From: Hyphomicrobiales bacterium
GTDB lineage: Bacteria; Pseudomonadota; Alphaproteobacteria; Rhizobiales; Rhizobiaceae
Direction of reading: 5' to 3'
NCBI GenBank assembly: GCA_900469965.1
Contig: UBZP01000003.1
Location: 293 to 64,292 of the forward strand
Length of the DNA stretch: 64,000 nucleotides
The notes beneath the pieces are model-generated. The model was given only the letters and a program-made list of their open reading frames with translations. It had not been told where the DNA came from and made no database searches. The translations under genes and the position numbers were made by a program. Positions 1 to 8,645 of the stretch are shown in pieces (the first letter of the stretch is position 1; every line of letters starts with the position of its first letter).

Positions 1-294
1 GTTCTCGATGACCGTGCCGGGCTCCGATATTTCCATCGGGCCGCTGTAGGTCTCAAGCGCGGCACCGTCCGGAACGCCGGCGGTGGACGCGTCCGGGAAG
101 CCGGTGGCGGCAGCGGCATCCCCGACCAGAATCACCCCGGGCGCGGGTCCTTCTCCGGCGCCGCCGGCCTGCGCGACCGGTCGCCAGGGCTGTGCAACTG
201 CCGCCGGGCTAGGGACCGCAGTCACCAGGACCGCGGCCACGGCCCCGAAGGCTTTCGCAAGGCGTATCGCGGCAAGGCTGCACGACATCGGCAT
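1..294 (-). CDS. Secreted protein, N-terminal part only (runs off the left edge)
   Basis: The frame is open from an ATG at 294 to base 1, giving the first 98 residues. A purine-rich Shine-Dalgarno (GGGGGAAG) lies 4-5 bases before the ATG. Residues 1-37 look like a signal peptide: a short basic stretch (R11, K15), then a hydrophobic Ala/Val core and an AVA-Q cleavage site. After a Gly/Pro-rich stretch, residues 69-98 carry a pattern (GVPDGAALETYSG, then EPGTVIEN) that reminds me of the start of right-handed beta-helix surface proteins; that is an inference from pattern only. The rest of the protein lies outside the window, so no function is assigned. Confidence 0.6.
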   Translation of the reverse strand, partial: MPMSCSLAAIRLAKAFGAVAAVLVTAVPSPAAVAQPWRPVAQAGGAGEGPAPGVILVGDAAAATGFPDASTAGVPDGAALETYSGPMEISEPGTVIEN

Positions 295-418
295 GAGCTT
301 CCCCCTTCCCCCTGGAAAGCCCGATTGTGTCGCATCTCCGGTCCGGAGGAAAGCCGGCAGACGCGCCGTGCGCGTCGGCACCGGAACGAGGACGCCGGAC
401 GGGCTTTCCGGGCTCCCG

Positions 419-2044
419 CTAATGCGATGCCAGGATGGCCTCGGAGGCCTTCTCCGCGATCATGATCACCGGGGAATTGGTGTTGCCGGAGACGATCCGC
501 GGCATGATCGATGCGTCGACGACGCGCAACCTGCCGATCCCGTGCACGCGCAGTTTCGAATCCACGACCGCCAGCGGATCGTTGCCCATCTTGCAGGTGC
601 CGACGGGGTGGAAGATCGTCGTGGCGATATCGCCGGCGCGGCGGATCAGCTCGTCGTCGCTCTGATACTCCCGGCCGGGCAGCACCTCCTCCGGGCGAAA
701 CCGGGCGATCGCCCGCGTCTGCATGAGGCTGCGGGCGTGACGGATGGACCTGGCGGCGAGCAGCCGGTCGCCGGCCGTCGAAAGGTAGTTCGGCCGGATC
801 TCCGGCGGCAGGCTCGCATCGCGCGCGGTCATGTGCACCGTGCCGCGACTTTCCGGCCGCAGGTTGCAGACCGAGACGGTGACCGCGGGGTAGCGGTGCA
901 GAGGTTCGCCGAGCCGGTCGGTGCTCAGCGGCTGCACGTGGTATTCGAGATCGGCGGTGGCGACCGCCGGATCGCTCTTGGCAAAGATGCCGAGCTGGCT
1001 CGGCGCCATGGAGAGCGGCCCGGACCGCCTGAAGGCATATTGCAGCCCCATGCCGGCCCGGCTGAGGAGATTGTGGTAGAGCTGGTTCAGCGTGCGTGCG
1101 CCCTCGATCCTGAAGACCGTGCGGATCTGCAGGTGGTCCTGCAGGTTCTCACCGACGCCTTCAAGCGCGTGACGAACGGGCAGCTCCAGCGCCGAGAGCA
1201 CCTCCGGCCGACCGATGCCGGAGAGCTCGAGGATCTTCGGTGAGTTGATCGCGCCCGCCGACAGCACCACTTCGCTAAGGGCACGGGCGACGCAGAGCCG
1301 CCCGCCGTGGCGGAAGCGCACGCCGGATGCGACCTTGCCGTCGAATTCCAGCCGTTCGGTCTCCGCACCGGTCAGCACCCGCAGGTTCTTGCGCTTCATC
1401 GCCGGCCGCAGGAAGGCCTTGGTGGTGTTCCAGCGCAGGCCGCCCTTCTGGTTGACCTCGAAATAGCCCGAGCCCTCGTTGTCGCCGCCGTTGAAATCGT
1501 CGATCTTGGCAATGCCGATCTCCTCGGCCGCATCCCGGAAGGCGTCGAGGATCGGCCAGGACAGGCGCTGGCGCTCGACCCGCCACTCGCCGCCGGCCTT
1601 GTGCAGGGCGGTGTTGCCGCGGTGGCTGTCCTCCGACTTCAGGAAGTAGGGCAGGACGTCGTCCCAGCCCCATCCCTCGTTGCCGGCCTGCCGCCAGCCG
1701 TCGTAGTCGGCCGCCTGGCCGCGCATGTAGATCATCCCGTTGATCGACGAGCAGCCGCCCAGCACCTTTCCGCGCGGATAGTTCAGCACGCGGCCGTTGA
1801 GGCCCGGCTCGGCAGCGGTCTTCATCATCCAGTCGGTGCGCGGATTGCCCATGCAATAGAGATAGCCGATCGGCACATGGACCCAGTGGTAGCGGTCCGT
1901 GCCGCCCGCCTCCAGGAGCAGGACCCGATTCCTCGGATCTGCCGAGAGCCGGTTGGCAAGCACGCAGCCGGCGGAACCGGCGCCGACGACGATGAAATCG
2001 TAGCTGCCCTCGTCCAGGGGCACTTCATCGCCAAGCATGGTCAC
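419..2044 (-). CDS. GMC-family FAD oxidoreductase (choline dehydrogenase-like)
   Basis: A 541-residue flavoprotein of the glucose-methanol-choline family, which oxidises primary alcohols using FAD. The Rossmann FAD motif GAGSAG is at residues 21-26, with the ribose-binding Glu at 46 (LLLEAGG). The family signature [15 protein letters not shown] is near residues 90-104. The C-terminal active site shows the catalytic His at about 479 ([10 protein letters not shown]) and the partner Asn at about 523 (GNTNSP). Length is normal for the family. The start is a GTG six bases after GGGAGG; an ATG two codons later is the alternative. The substrate cannot be told: choline, polyethylene glycol and aliphatic alcohols are all used by relatives. 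It follows the TerC gene by 156 bases on the same strand, so co-transcription is possible but not shown. Confidence 0.88.
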   Translation of the reverse strand: MTMLGDEVPLDEGSYDFIVVGAGSAGCVLANRLSADPRNRVLLLEAGGTDRYHWVHVPIGYLYCMGNPRTDWMMKTAAEPGLNGRVLNYPRGKVLGGCSSINGMIYMRGQAADYDGWRQAGNEGWGWDDVLPYFLKSEDSHRGNTALHKAGGEWRVERQRLSWPILDAFRDAAEEIGIAKIDDFNGGDNEGSGYFEVNQKGGLRWNTTKAFLRPAMKRKNLRVLTGAETERLEFDGKVASGVRFRHGGRLCVARALSEVVLSAGAINSPKILELSGIGRPEVLSALELPVRHALEGVGENLQDHLQIRTVFRIEGARTLNQLYHNLLSRAGMGLQYAFRRSGPLSMAPSQLGIFAKSDPAVATADLEYHVQPLSTDRLGEPLHRYPAVTVSVCNLRPESRGTVHMTARDASLPPEIRPNYLSTAGDRLLAARSIRHARSLMQTRAIARFRPEEVLPGREYQSDDELIRRAGDIATTIFHPVGTCKMGNDPLAVVDSKLRVHGIGRLRVVDASIMPRIVSGNTNSPVIMIAEKASEAILASH

Positions 2045-2200
2045 GCCGCACCTCCCGTTGTCACGGGCCCGACTGCCGCAAGCGCCGCCGCTGGCGGCGT
2101 CATCGCTTCAGTGGGGTCCCCTGGAGGTCGTAGCGCCGCGCGCGATGCGCCGCAAGGGTGCCCCCGCCGGACCCGGGGAGGCACCGCCTGCGGCTGCAGG

Positions 2201-2818
2201 TTACATCGCCGCGAGCACGTGCGGCCAGACCTCGACCGAGCCCCGGTAGATCATGTGCAGGGCCACGTAGAGGATGAGCGCCAGACCGACATAGGCGATC
2301 CAGTGGTAGCGGTTGAGGAGACGGGCGATGTAGTTGGCGGCAATACCCATCATCGCGATCGAAAGGATCAGCCCGATCACCAGAACCGTGGGATGGTCCC
2401 GAGAGGCGCCGGCGACCGCCAGCACGTTGTCGAGCGACATCGAAACGTCGGCGATGACGATCTGGGTAGCGGCCTGGAGAAAGGTCTTCTTGTGGGTGAC
2501 CGCGCCGTTGTCTTCCTGCTCGTCCGCGCCCGCGGCGGCACGAAGCTCGCGCCACATCTTCCAGCACACCCAGAGCAGGAGGACGCCACCGGCCAGCAGC
2601 AGGCCGATGATTTCGAGCAGCTGCACGGTGACGCTGGCCAGGGCGATCCGGAGAACGGTCGCGGCGAGGATGCCGACGAGAATGGCCTTCCTGCGCTGCT
2701 CCAGCGGCAGGCCGGCCGCCGCAAGGCCGATGACGACCGCGTTGTCTCCGGCGAGCACCAGGTCGATCATGATGACCTGCAGCAGAGCCAGGAAGCCGGA
2801 CGATGTGAATATTTCCAT
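2201..2818 (-). CDS. TerC/YjbE-family integral membrane protein
   Basis: A 205-residue membrane protein with about six hydrophobic segments. It carries the two conserved acidic TerC motifs, D19...D25-N26 (DLVLAGDN) and D124...D130-N131 (IADVSMSLDN), which lie in membrane helices and are thought to coordinate a metal. The central loop (residues 92-110) is acidic and cytoplasmic in relatives. The family is linked to export of manganese and other metals (Alx, YkoY, YceF, MeeF). The ATG at 2818 is chosen because CGAGG precedes it and the motif-bearing homologous part begins there; the frame stays open further upstream but without family-like sequence. I looked for a yybP-ykoY manganese riboswitch in 2819-3075 and did not recognise one. 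Confidence 0.85.
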   Translation of the reverse strand: MEIFTSSGFLALLQVIMIDLVLAGDNAVVIGLAAAGLPLEQRRKAILVGILAATVLRIALASVTVQLLEIIGLLLAGGVLLLWVCWKMWRELRAAAGADEQEDNGAVTHKKTFLQAATQIVIADVSMSLDNVLAVAGASRDHPTVLVIGLILSIAMMGIAANYIARLLNRYHWIAYVGLALILYVALHMIYRGSVEVWPHVLAAM

Positions 2819-3075
2819 GATTCGCGCCTCGAGATAGAATTCGGGATGCCGTGCAATAAGGGCGCCGCCGGGCGTGCGCAAGTGCGGTTCTGCAACGCTT
2901 GCACAGCGATAGGACGATGATCGCCGCGATCGCCGGCAAGCACGTCCCGACGGTGCGATCACAGGTGGTCCATCGACCGGCCGAGCCCCCGGCAATGCCG
3001 CGCGTTTTCAAACACCTGCACACGCCTCCTTCAGGGCCGTGATCGGGCCGAAGGTCCGCGGTGCGGCACCTGTCA

Positions 3076-4113
3076 TCAAGCGGCGCTATCGGCCGCGCGT
3101 GCGGAAAGGCGCCGGTCGAGCCGCGGATAGACCCGCCGCGCATTGCCTTCGAAGATCTTGTAGCGTTGCTCGGCATCCAGGAAGGCCAGCGCGTCGATGT
3201 AGCGCTTGGTGTCGTCGTAGTGGTGGCCGGTCTCCGGATCGATGCCCTTGACCGCGCCGAGCATTTCCGAGGCGAACAGGATGTTGTCGGTCGGAATGAC
3301 CTTGGCCAGCAGTTCCATGCCCGGAAGATGGTAGACGCAGGTGTCGAAGAACACGTTGCCGAGGAGATGTTCGGCGAGAAGCGGCCGCTTCAGCTCCTGC
3401 GCCAGCCCCCGGTAGCGTCCCCAGTGATAGGGAACCGCACCGCCGCCGTGCGGTATGACGAACTTCAGCGTCGGGAAATCCTTGAAGAGGTCGCCCTGGA
3501 TGAGCTGCATGAAGGCGGTCGTGTCGGCGTTGATGTAGTGGGCGCCGGTGGCGTGGAAATTGTGGTTGCAGGACGACGACACGTGGATCATCGCCGGCAC
3601 GTCCAGTTCGCACATGACCTCGTAGAGCGGATACCAGGACCGGTCCGTGATCGGCTCGCCGGACCAGTGGCCGCCCGAGGGATCCGGATTGAGGTTCACG
3701 CCGACGAAGCCCAGCTCTTCGACGATCCGCCGCAGTTCCGGAATGCACTCCGAAGGCGCGCGCCCGGGAAACTGCGGAAGCTGGCCGACGGGCGCGAAGT
3801 TCTGCGGCAGAAGCGTGCAAACGCGATGAATGAGGTCGTTGCAGACCGACGTCCACACGGCGGAGATGTCCGCCGATCCGACGTGATGCGCCATGCCGGA
3901 CGCCCGCGGGGAGAAGATCGTCAGGTCGCCGCCGCGCTCCTGCTGCTTCTTGATCTGCGGCTGCACGCTTTCGATCAGCTCCTCGTCGCTGATCTTCAGG
4001 GAGCCGGGCGACGGCCGTCTCGCGGCATCCGCCAGGCCCGCCAGCTGCCTGTCGCGGAACAGGCCGAGCGCTGCCGGTTCGGTCGTATAGTGTCCATGAA
4101 TGTCGATGATCAT
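3076..4113 (-). CDS. ligJ: LigJ-type 4-oxalomesaconate hydratase (amidohydrolase fold)
   Basis: A 345-residue member of the amidohydrolase superfamily (COG2159), closely resembling LigJ. LigJ hydrates 4-oxalomesaconate to 4-carboxy-4-hydroxy-2-oxoadipate in the protocatechuate/gallate 4,5-cleavage pathway. The zinc ligands are all visible: H6 and H8 (DIHGH), H177 (MIHVSS), H222 (IPHGGG), and E283 (FASEM) in place of the usual Asp, which is typical of LigJ. Long stretches around residues 140-150 (LNPDPSGGHW) and 226-236 (AVPYHWGRYRG) match my memory of LigJ proteins. It is the last gene of the ABC-transporter operon, 31 bases after the permease, with AGGAG before its ATG. No ring-cleaving dioxygenase, LigI or LigK is nearby, so the upstream pathway is unclear; the enzyme may act on a related oxo-dicarboxylate. 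Confidence 0.82.
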   Translation of the reverse strand: MIIDIHGHYTTEPAALGLFRDRQLAGLADAARRPSPGSLKISDEELIESVQPQIKKQQERGGDLTIFSPRASGMAHHVGSADISAVWTSVCNDLIHRVCTLLPQNFAPVGQLPQFPGRAPSECIPELRRIVEELGFVGVNLNPDPSGGHWSGEPITDRSWYPLYEVMCELDVPAMIHVSSSCNHNFHATGAHYINADTTAFMQLIQGDLFKDFPTLKFVIPHGGGAVPYHWGRYRGLAQELKRPLLAEHLLGNVFFDTCVYHLPGMELLAKVIPTDNILFASEMLGAVKGIDPETGHHYDDTKRYIDALAFLDAEQRYKIFEGNARRVYPRLDRRLSARAADSAA

Positions 4114-4144
4114 CGTGCAATCTCCTGGCCGGATGGAAATCCGC

Positions 4145-4972
4145 TTACTCGTCGTCGGTGAAGCGCCAGGGCGCGACCCAGTGTTCGAAGCGAAGAGCGA
4201 TCGTGGTGTAGACGACGCCCATCAGCATCAGGCAGAGGATCGGCACGAACATCGCCGCCGTCTCGAACTGGTTGCCGTACTTGATGATCAGCGCGCCGAG
4301 GCCGTTGATCGCGGTGAAGAACTCCGCCACGACCATGCCGATGATGGCCCGGCCGATGCCGAGGCGGATGCCCGTCATCATGAAGGGGAGTGCGGCCGGC
4401 AGGATGATCTTGCCGAAGATCTGCCGCTCGGTGGCGGCGAACGCGGTGCCGACATCGATCAGCTGGCTTGCCACGTTGCGCACACCGCTCGCCGTGTTGA
4501 TGAGCACCGGGAACACCGCCAGAATGAAGACGATGAAGAGCTTTGCCGGAAAGCCGAGGCCGAACCAGAGGATGACGAGCGGCGTGATGGCCACGAGCGG
4601 CGTCGCATAGAGCGCGTTCACCAGCCAGTCCGTCGCCGCATCGACATACCTGTAGCGGCCGATCAGCAGGCCGAGGGCGACGCCTGCGACGCAGGCAAGG
4701 ATGAAGCCGAGCGTCAGTGTCTTCATGCTGTCCAGGAATGCGGCCAGCAGTTCGCCGCTGGCGATCATCCGGTAGGCCGCGTGGACGATGTCGCTGGGAT
4801 AGGCCATGAACAAGGGGTTGACCTGTCGCCCTGCGACCTCCCAGATCGCGAGGACCGCGACGATGGACACAAGCCGGACAAGCCAGTAGCGCTTCACCGG
4901 GGCACCGGGCTCGAGATCCTCGATGAGATCGTCCGCCGCGACTGCGCCGCCGATCAACGTGTTGCTGGTCAT
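4145..4972 (-). CDS. ABC transporter permease, taurine/nitrate/sulfonate type (SsuC/TauC-like)
   Basis: A 275-residue inner-membrane permease with about six transmembrane segments. The EAA-type loop that contacts the ATPase is present around residues 175-205 (GTAFAATERQIFGKIILPAALP). A hydrophilic N-terminal tail of about 28 residues precedes the first membrane helix. It belongs to the family that imports sulfonates, nitrate, pyrimidine precursors and aromatic or dicarboxylic acids. A strong GGGAGG lies before the ATG. It sits 26 bases after the ATPase gene and 31 before the LigJ-like gene, in the middle of one operon, so an organic acid handled by the LigJ-like and decarboxylase-like proteins is the likely cargo. 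Confidence 0.87.
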   Translation of the reverse strand: MTSNTLIGGAVAADDLIEDLEPGAPVKRYWLVRLVSIVAVLAIWEVAGRQVNPLFMAYPSDIVHAAYRMIASGELLAAFLDSMKTLTLGFILACVAGVALGLLIGRYRYVDAATDWLVNALYATPLVAITPLVILWFGLGFPAKLFIVFILAVFPVLINTASGVRNVASQLIDVGTAFAATERQIFGKIILPAALPFMMTGIRLGIGRAIIGMVVAEFFTAINGLGALIIKYGNQFETAAMFVPILCLMLMGVVYTTIALRFEHWVAPWRFTDDE

Positions 4973-4998
4973 CTCTTCAATCCTCCCGTTGAATTTCG

Positions 4999-5841
4999 TC
5001 AGCTGTTCGCAGGCGCGCTGCGGATCAGGTCCCAGATGTGCGCGCGGATGGCCTGGAACTCGGGGTCGCCGCGCATGACCGGCAGCTCCGGACGCTCGCC
5101 CGCGAACGGCAGCGTGATGACCTCCTTCACCCGGCCCGGCTTCGCGGCCAGAACGATGATGCGGTGCGACAGGTAGATCGCTTCATCGAGGTCGTGCGTC
5201 ACGAAGAGGATGGTCTTGCGCGTCTGCGCCTGGATGCGCAGCAGCTCCTTCTGCAGCACCTCCCGGGTCTGTGCGTCCAGCGCGCTGAAGGGTTCGTCCA
5301 TCAGCAGGATGGTCGGATCGATGGCCAGTGCGCGGGCAAGGCCGATGCGCTGCTGCATGCCGCCGGACAACTGATGCGGGAACTGTTCCGCCGCATGACC
5401 GAGCCCCACGAGCGCGAGCAGCTTCCTCGCCCGCTCCGCCCGCTCGCCCGCGGCCATGCCCTGGAGCTCCAGGCCGAATTCGACATTCTCCCGGGCCGTG
5501 CGCCATGGCAGCAGGCTCGGTTGCTGAAAGACGAAGCCGCGGTCGCGGCCGGCGCTCTTGACCTCCTGGCCGTCGACCTTGATGGTCCCGGAATCGTGAC
5601 GGATCAGCCCCTGGATCGTCCGCAGCAAGGTGGTCTTGCCACAGCCGCTCTCGCCGATCAGCGAGACGACCTCGTTCTCGTAGACGTCGAAGCCGACATC
5701 GCGCAGGACGGGCAGGAACGAGCTTTGCTGCCCGTTGGCATTGCGGATGCGGAAGGTCTTGCAGATGCCGGAGACCGCGAGCTTCACCTTCTGGGCAGGA
5801 TTGGCGTTCATCACATCCTCTTTCAGGACTATCTGGTTCAT
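4999..5841 (-). CDS. ABC transporter ATP-binding protein, SsuB/TauB-like
   Basis: A 280-residue ATPase that powers the adjacent permease. Walker A GESGCGKTT is at residues 63-71, the signature LSGGMQQR at about 158-165, Walker B ILLMDEP at about 178-184, and the switch His in THDLDEA at 215-221. This is the standard layout of the nitrate/sulfonate/taurine subfamily. The start at 5841 overlaps the stop of the preceding gene (ATGA), arguing for translational coupling; an internal ATG at 5811 is a weaker alternative. Nothing is missing from the catalytic motifs. Confidence 0.88.
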   Translation of the reverse strand: MNQIVLKEDVMNANPAQKVKLAVSGICKTFRIRNANGQQSSFLPVLRDVGFDVYENEVVSLIGESGCGKTTLLRTIQGLIRHDSGTIKVDGQEVKSAGRDRGFVFQQPSLLPWRTARENVEFGLELQGMAAGERAERARKLLALVGLGHAAEQFPHQLSGGMQQRIGLARALAIDPTILLMDEPFSALDAQTREVLQKELLRIQAQTRKTILFVTHDLDEAIYLSHRIIVLAAKPGRVKEVITLPFAGERPELPVMRGDPEFQAIRAHIWDLIRSAPANS

Positions 5842-6737
5842 CGTCCGAGTTCCCTTGTCTTGTCGTGAAACAGTTCGTCTACGGACAGGCGGCGGTCGAT
5901 CAGCTTCTGCTCCAGGCAGTGCTCGATGACCGTCTCCAGCGAGTGACGCAGGGCATCGATGCCGATGGGATTGATGTCGATCCCGTCCTCGGTGCTGCCG
6001 TGGCCGGCGGCCTTGCTGGCCACGAGCATGTCGAAGAACTGCCGGACGGCGTCGGGGCGCCGTTCGATCAGGTCCTGCGATGCCACGACCATGTGGTTGA
6101 TCGGAATGACCCCGTTCTGCGCGTAGCCCCGCCGGGCATCGCCCTTGGGATCCTCGATCACGGTGATCAGCCGCGGATCGTCCTTGGGCAGGTCGTTGCC
6201 CATGATGCCGGCGTCGATCTCGCCGGCCTGCAGCATTTCGGCGACGTTGCGGCCCTCGGGGGCGCGGCGGGCATTCGCCGGGGCGGCATATTCCGCAAGG
6301 TGTCCGTCCTCGAAGGTCAGCCAGTCGATCTTGTTCAGGTCGACGCCATACTCGGCCGACAGGATCCCGCGGGCCCACATGACGGTCGTCTGCGAGTAGG
6401 AGCGGACCCCCACCGTCCTGCCTTCGAGGTCCTTCGGCCGGAGCTTCGAAAAGTCGGCGTTGCAGACGATGGTCTTGTGCTGGAAGCGCGCCAGCAGCGT
6501 GACCGGCAGAAGCCAGATCGGCTTGTTGTAGGCACGCGCCTGCAGATAGGTGACGATCGCCATTTCCGAAATGTCGTAGGCACCCCGCCGGATCATCGGC
6601 TTGAATGCCTTGGTGATCGGCACGATGTCCTCGAAGTGGAAGCGTCCCACGGTCCCGGCCGTCGCGTTCTTCTTGACGGGCACGGTGATCGGATAGTCGC
6701 CGAGCGCGACGCGGACGGTGTCGCTCGCATCAGCCAT
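5838..6737 (-). CDS. 4,5-dihydroxyphthalate decarboxylase-like protein (periplasmic-binding-protein fold, no signal peptide)
   Basis: A 299-residue protein of the type 2 periplasmic-binding fold, in the Pht5 (4,5-dihydroxyphthalate decarboxylase) group. Hallmarks seen are a central DISEMAIVTYL segment (residues 55-65), the DLEGRTVGVRSYSQTT hinge (about 102-117) and a GILSAEYGVDLNKIDW helix. There is no signal peptide, unlike a true periplasmic receptor, so the product is probably cytoplasmic. It could be a decarboxylase or a repurposed binding protein; sequence alone does not decide. It overlaps the amidohydrolase gene upstream by 8 bases and the ATPase gene downstream by 4. A paralogue lies at 7656-8645 in the same operon. 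Confidence 0.75.
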   Translation of the reverse strand: MADASDTVRVALGDYPITVPVKKNATAGTVGRFHFEDIVPITKAFKPMIRRGAYDISEMAIVTYLQARAYNKPIWLLPVTLLARFQHKTIVCNADFSKLRPKDLEGRTVGVRSYSQTTVMWARGILSAEYGVDLNKIDWLTFEDGHLAEYAAPANARRAPEGRNVAEMLQAGEIDAGIMGNDLPKDDPRLITVIEDPKGDARRGYAQNGVIPINHMVVASQDLIERRPDAVRQFFDMLVASKAAGHGSTEDGIDINPIGIDALRHSLETVIEHCLEQKLIDRRLSVDELFHDKTRELGR

Positions 6738-7611
6738 GGCGCGCCTCCGCGCCGGATGTCTCGGAAAGCACCGGATAGAGCCGCTGCGCCGTGCCGCCGA
6801 ATATCCAGGCCCGGTCTTCGGCGCTCACGTCGGAAAGGGCCGCCCTGGCGCGGTCGAGCAGCGACTTCAATCCGCCCGGCGAGGCCGGATGGTTGGAGCC
6901 CCAGGCGATCTGCGACGCCCCGATGCGCGAGACCAGGAGCGGGAAGAAGTCGGATGCCGACGCGTTCGCCTTCTCCAGCGCTTCCAGCGCACGCACCGTC
7001 AGCTTGAAGTAGATGTTCGGATTTTCCGCCAGTTCGAACAGCCGCGCCGCATTCGGGAAATCCTTGCCGCCCGAGAGATCCGGCCGCGCAAGATGATCGA
7101 GCACGATGCGGATCTTCGGAAAGCGCCTGATGATCGCCTGCAGGTCGTCGATGCCGTCCTGGGTCATCTGCATGCAGACCGGCAGTCCGATCTGTTCGGC
7201 GTGCGCCCAGGCGGGATAGGTCTTCGGATCGGTGAACCAGGTCGCCTGTCCGGGCATGGTGCTGCCCGTGGTGAACAGCCGCAGGCCCGTCAGTCCCCGG
7301 GCGATCCACGCATTGATCTTCTGCACGGCGTCGTCGGCGAGGATGTCGACCGAGCCGACGGCGGTGAACTTGTCCGGCCGGGCGGCGACGGCGTCGATGA
7401 CGTAGCTGTTGTCATGGCCGTAGCAGGTGGACGCCTGGACGATCGCGGCCTTGTCGACGCCGGCCTCGGCCATGTCGGCCAGGAGCTGTTCGTAGGACAC
7501 CGGCCGCTCGGCCGACCAGTCCGACTGATGCCCGCCGAGCGGCGCCCGCGGATACCGGGCGGTGTCCGTCGAGATGACGTGGGGATGGATATCAATGACG
7601 CTGGGACGCAT
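6730..7611 (-). CDS. Amidohydrolase-family protein (COG3618; LigI/lactonase-like)
   Basis: A 293-residue TIM-barrel hydrolase of the amidohydrolase-2 family, which includes 2-pyrone-4,6-dicarboxylate lactonase (LigI), 4-sulfomuconolactonase and sugar lactonases. Visible metal or active-site elements are H9 and H11 (DIHPH) and H173 (LDHLARP). At residues 238-242 the protein has GSNHP where the family usually shows G-(S/T)-D-(F/W/Y)-P, so the catalytic Asp is replaced by Asn240. I recall this Asn variant in a subset of COG3618 proteins, so it need not mean inactivity. The start at 7611 is the first ATG that begins with the conserved motif. The gene lies between the two decarboxylase-like genes, and a role in hydrolysing a lactone in the same pathway is an inference. 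Confidence 0.8.
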   Translation of the reverse strand: MRPSVIDIHPHVISTDTARYPRAPLGGHQSDWSAERPVSYEQLLADMAEAGVDKAAIVQASTCYGHDNSYVIDAVAARPDKFTAVGSVDILADDAVQKINAWIARGLTGLRLFTTGSTMPGQATWFTDPKTYPAWAHAEQIGLPVCMQMTQDGIDDLQAIIRRFPKIRIVLDHLARPDLSGGKDFPNAARLFELAENPNIYFKLTVRALEALEKANASASDFFPLLVSRIGASQIAWGSNHPASPGGLKSLLDRARAALSDVSAEDRAWIFGGTAQRLYPVLSETSGAEARHG

Positions 7612-7655
7612 TGTTGCAACTTTCCTGAAGTGTCTGGGGTACGGATCGGGCCGGC

Positions 7656-8645
7656 TCAGGCGGCGCGCGCCTTGCGGACGTCGAGGAACAGCTCCTCGAT
7701 CGGTACACGGCGCGGAATGAGCTTCTGCTGGAAGGCATAGGTGACGAGCGCCTCGATCGTCGCACGGTTGGCCTCCAGCCCGTTCGGCAGCGGGTCGTCG
7801 CCCACGAACGGCATGATGTCGGCATACTTGTCGCGGTCGAGCACGTCGGTCGCCCCGCCATGCAGCTTCGTCAACCACTGCTGCTTGGCCTGCTCGAAGG
7901 CATCGAACAGCGCCCCCGCCAGCAACGGATATCTGGCGAGCACGTCGTTGCGCACGACGATGCAGCCGTGGACCGGATAGACGCCGGTCCGCCTGTACCA
8001 CGCCGCTTCCAGTTCGAGCGCGTTGTCGAACAGCTCCCGGTACACCGGCACATCCTTGTTGGCCGCTTCCCAGCCCGCGGTCGGCGCGCCGGTGCGGCCG
8101 ATGCCGGCACGGCTTGCAAAGCCCGCCTGGATTTCGCCGCTCGCCATCATCGAAGCCAGCGACTTTCCCTCCGGCGCCGGCGTGACGTTGGCCGGCAACC
8201 TCAGCGAGGAGACGTGCTCCTCGTCATCGACGATCCACTGGATCCTGTCGTTGTCGACCCCGTATTCGTTCATCAGCACACCGCGCGTCCACACCCCCGT
8301 GGTCACCGAATAGGCCCGCACGCCGACCTTCTTGCCTTCCAGGTCCTTCGGCGTCGCGATGCCGGCATCGTCCCGCACCTGGAAGCCGGAGTGATGAAAG
8401 CGGCGGCTGAGAAAGATCGGCAGCGCCGTGATCGGCACGCCCGCAGCCTTGGCGATGACGTAGGTGGTCGGCGCCAGTTCGCAGATGTCGAACGCGAGAT
8501 CCCGGACCATGCGGCGGAAGGCGGCGATGATCGGCGAGACCTCGATCTGGTTGATCGCGACGCCGTCGACGGGAATTTCGCCGCTCTTGATCGCCGCCGT
8601 GCATCCGTAAGTGGCGACGGCCATCGAAAGTGTGGGAATGCTCAT
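7656..8645 (-). CDS. 4,5-dihydroxyphthalate decarboxylase-like protein (second copy)
   Basis: A 329-residue Pht5-like protein with the same features as its paralogue at 5838-6737: FDICELAPTTYVIAK near residue 55, DLEGKKVGVRAYSVTT in the hinge and GVLMNEYGVDNDRIQW after it. Pht5 decarboxylates 4,5-dihydroxyphthalate to protocatechuate; whether this one is an enzyme or a ligand-binding accessory is open. There is no signal peptide. The ATG at 8645 shares one base with the stop of the solute-binding protein gene (TGATG), so it is translationally coupled. Identity with the other copy looks partial rather than recent, suggesting two different roles. Confidence 0.78.
   Translation of the reverse strand: MSIPTLSMAVATYGCTAAIKSGEIPVDGVAINQIEVSPIIAAFRRMVRDLAFDICELAPTTYVIAKAAGVPITALPIFLSRRFHHSGFQVRDDAGIATPKDLEGKKVGVRAYSVTTGVWTRGVLMNEYGVDNDRIQWIVDDEEHVSSLRLPANVTPAPEGKSLASMMASGEIQAGFASRAGIGRTGAPTAGWEAANKDVPVYRELFDNALELEAAWYRRTGVYPVHGCIVVRNDVLARYPLLAGALFDAFEQAKQQWLTKLHGGATDVLDRDKYADIMPFVGDDPLPNGLEANRATIEALVTYAFQQKLIPRRVPIEELFLDVRKARAA

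Noticed and set aside
1307-2920. Plus-strand frame across the GMC and TerC genes
   Set aside because: It has shadow composition, no ribosome binding site and no recognisable domain. The same applies to similar antisense frames at 83-1243, 12330-13733, 26227-28068 and 56378-57967.
2819-3075. Possible yybP-ykoY manganese riboswitch upstream of the TerC/YjbE gene
   Set aside because: Neither the conserved loop sequences nor the paired helices of the motif could be recognised on the minus strand. A covariance-model search would be needed to be certain.
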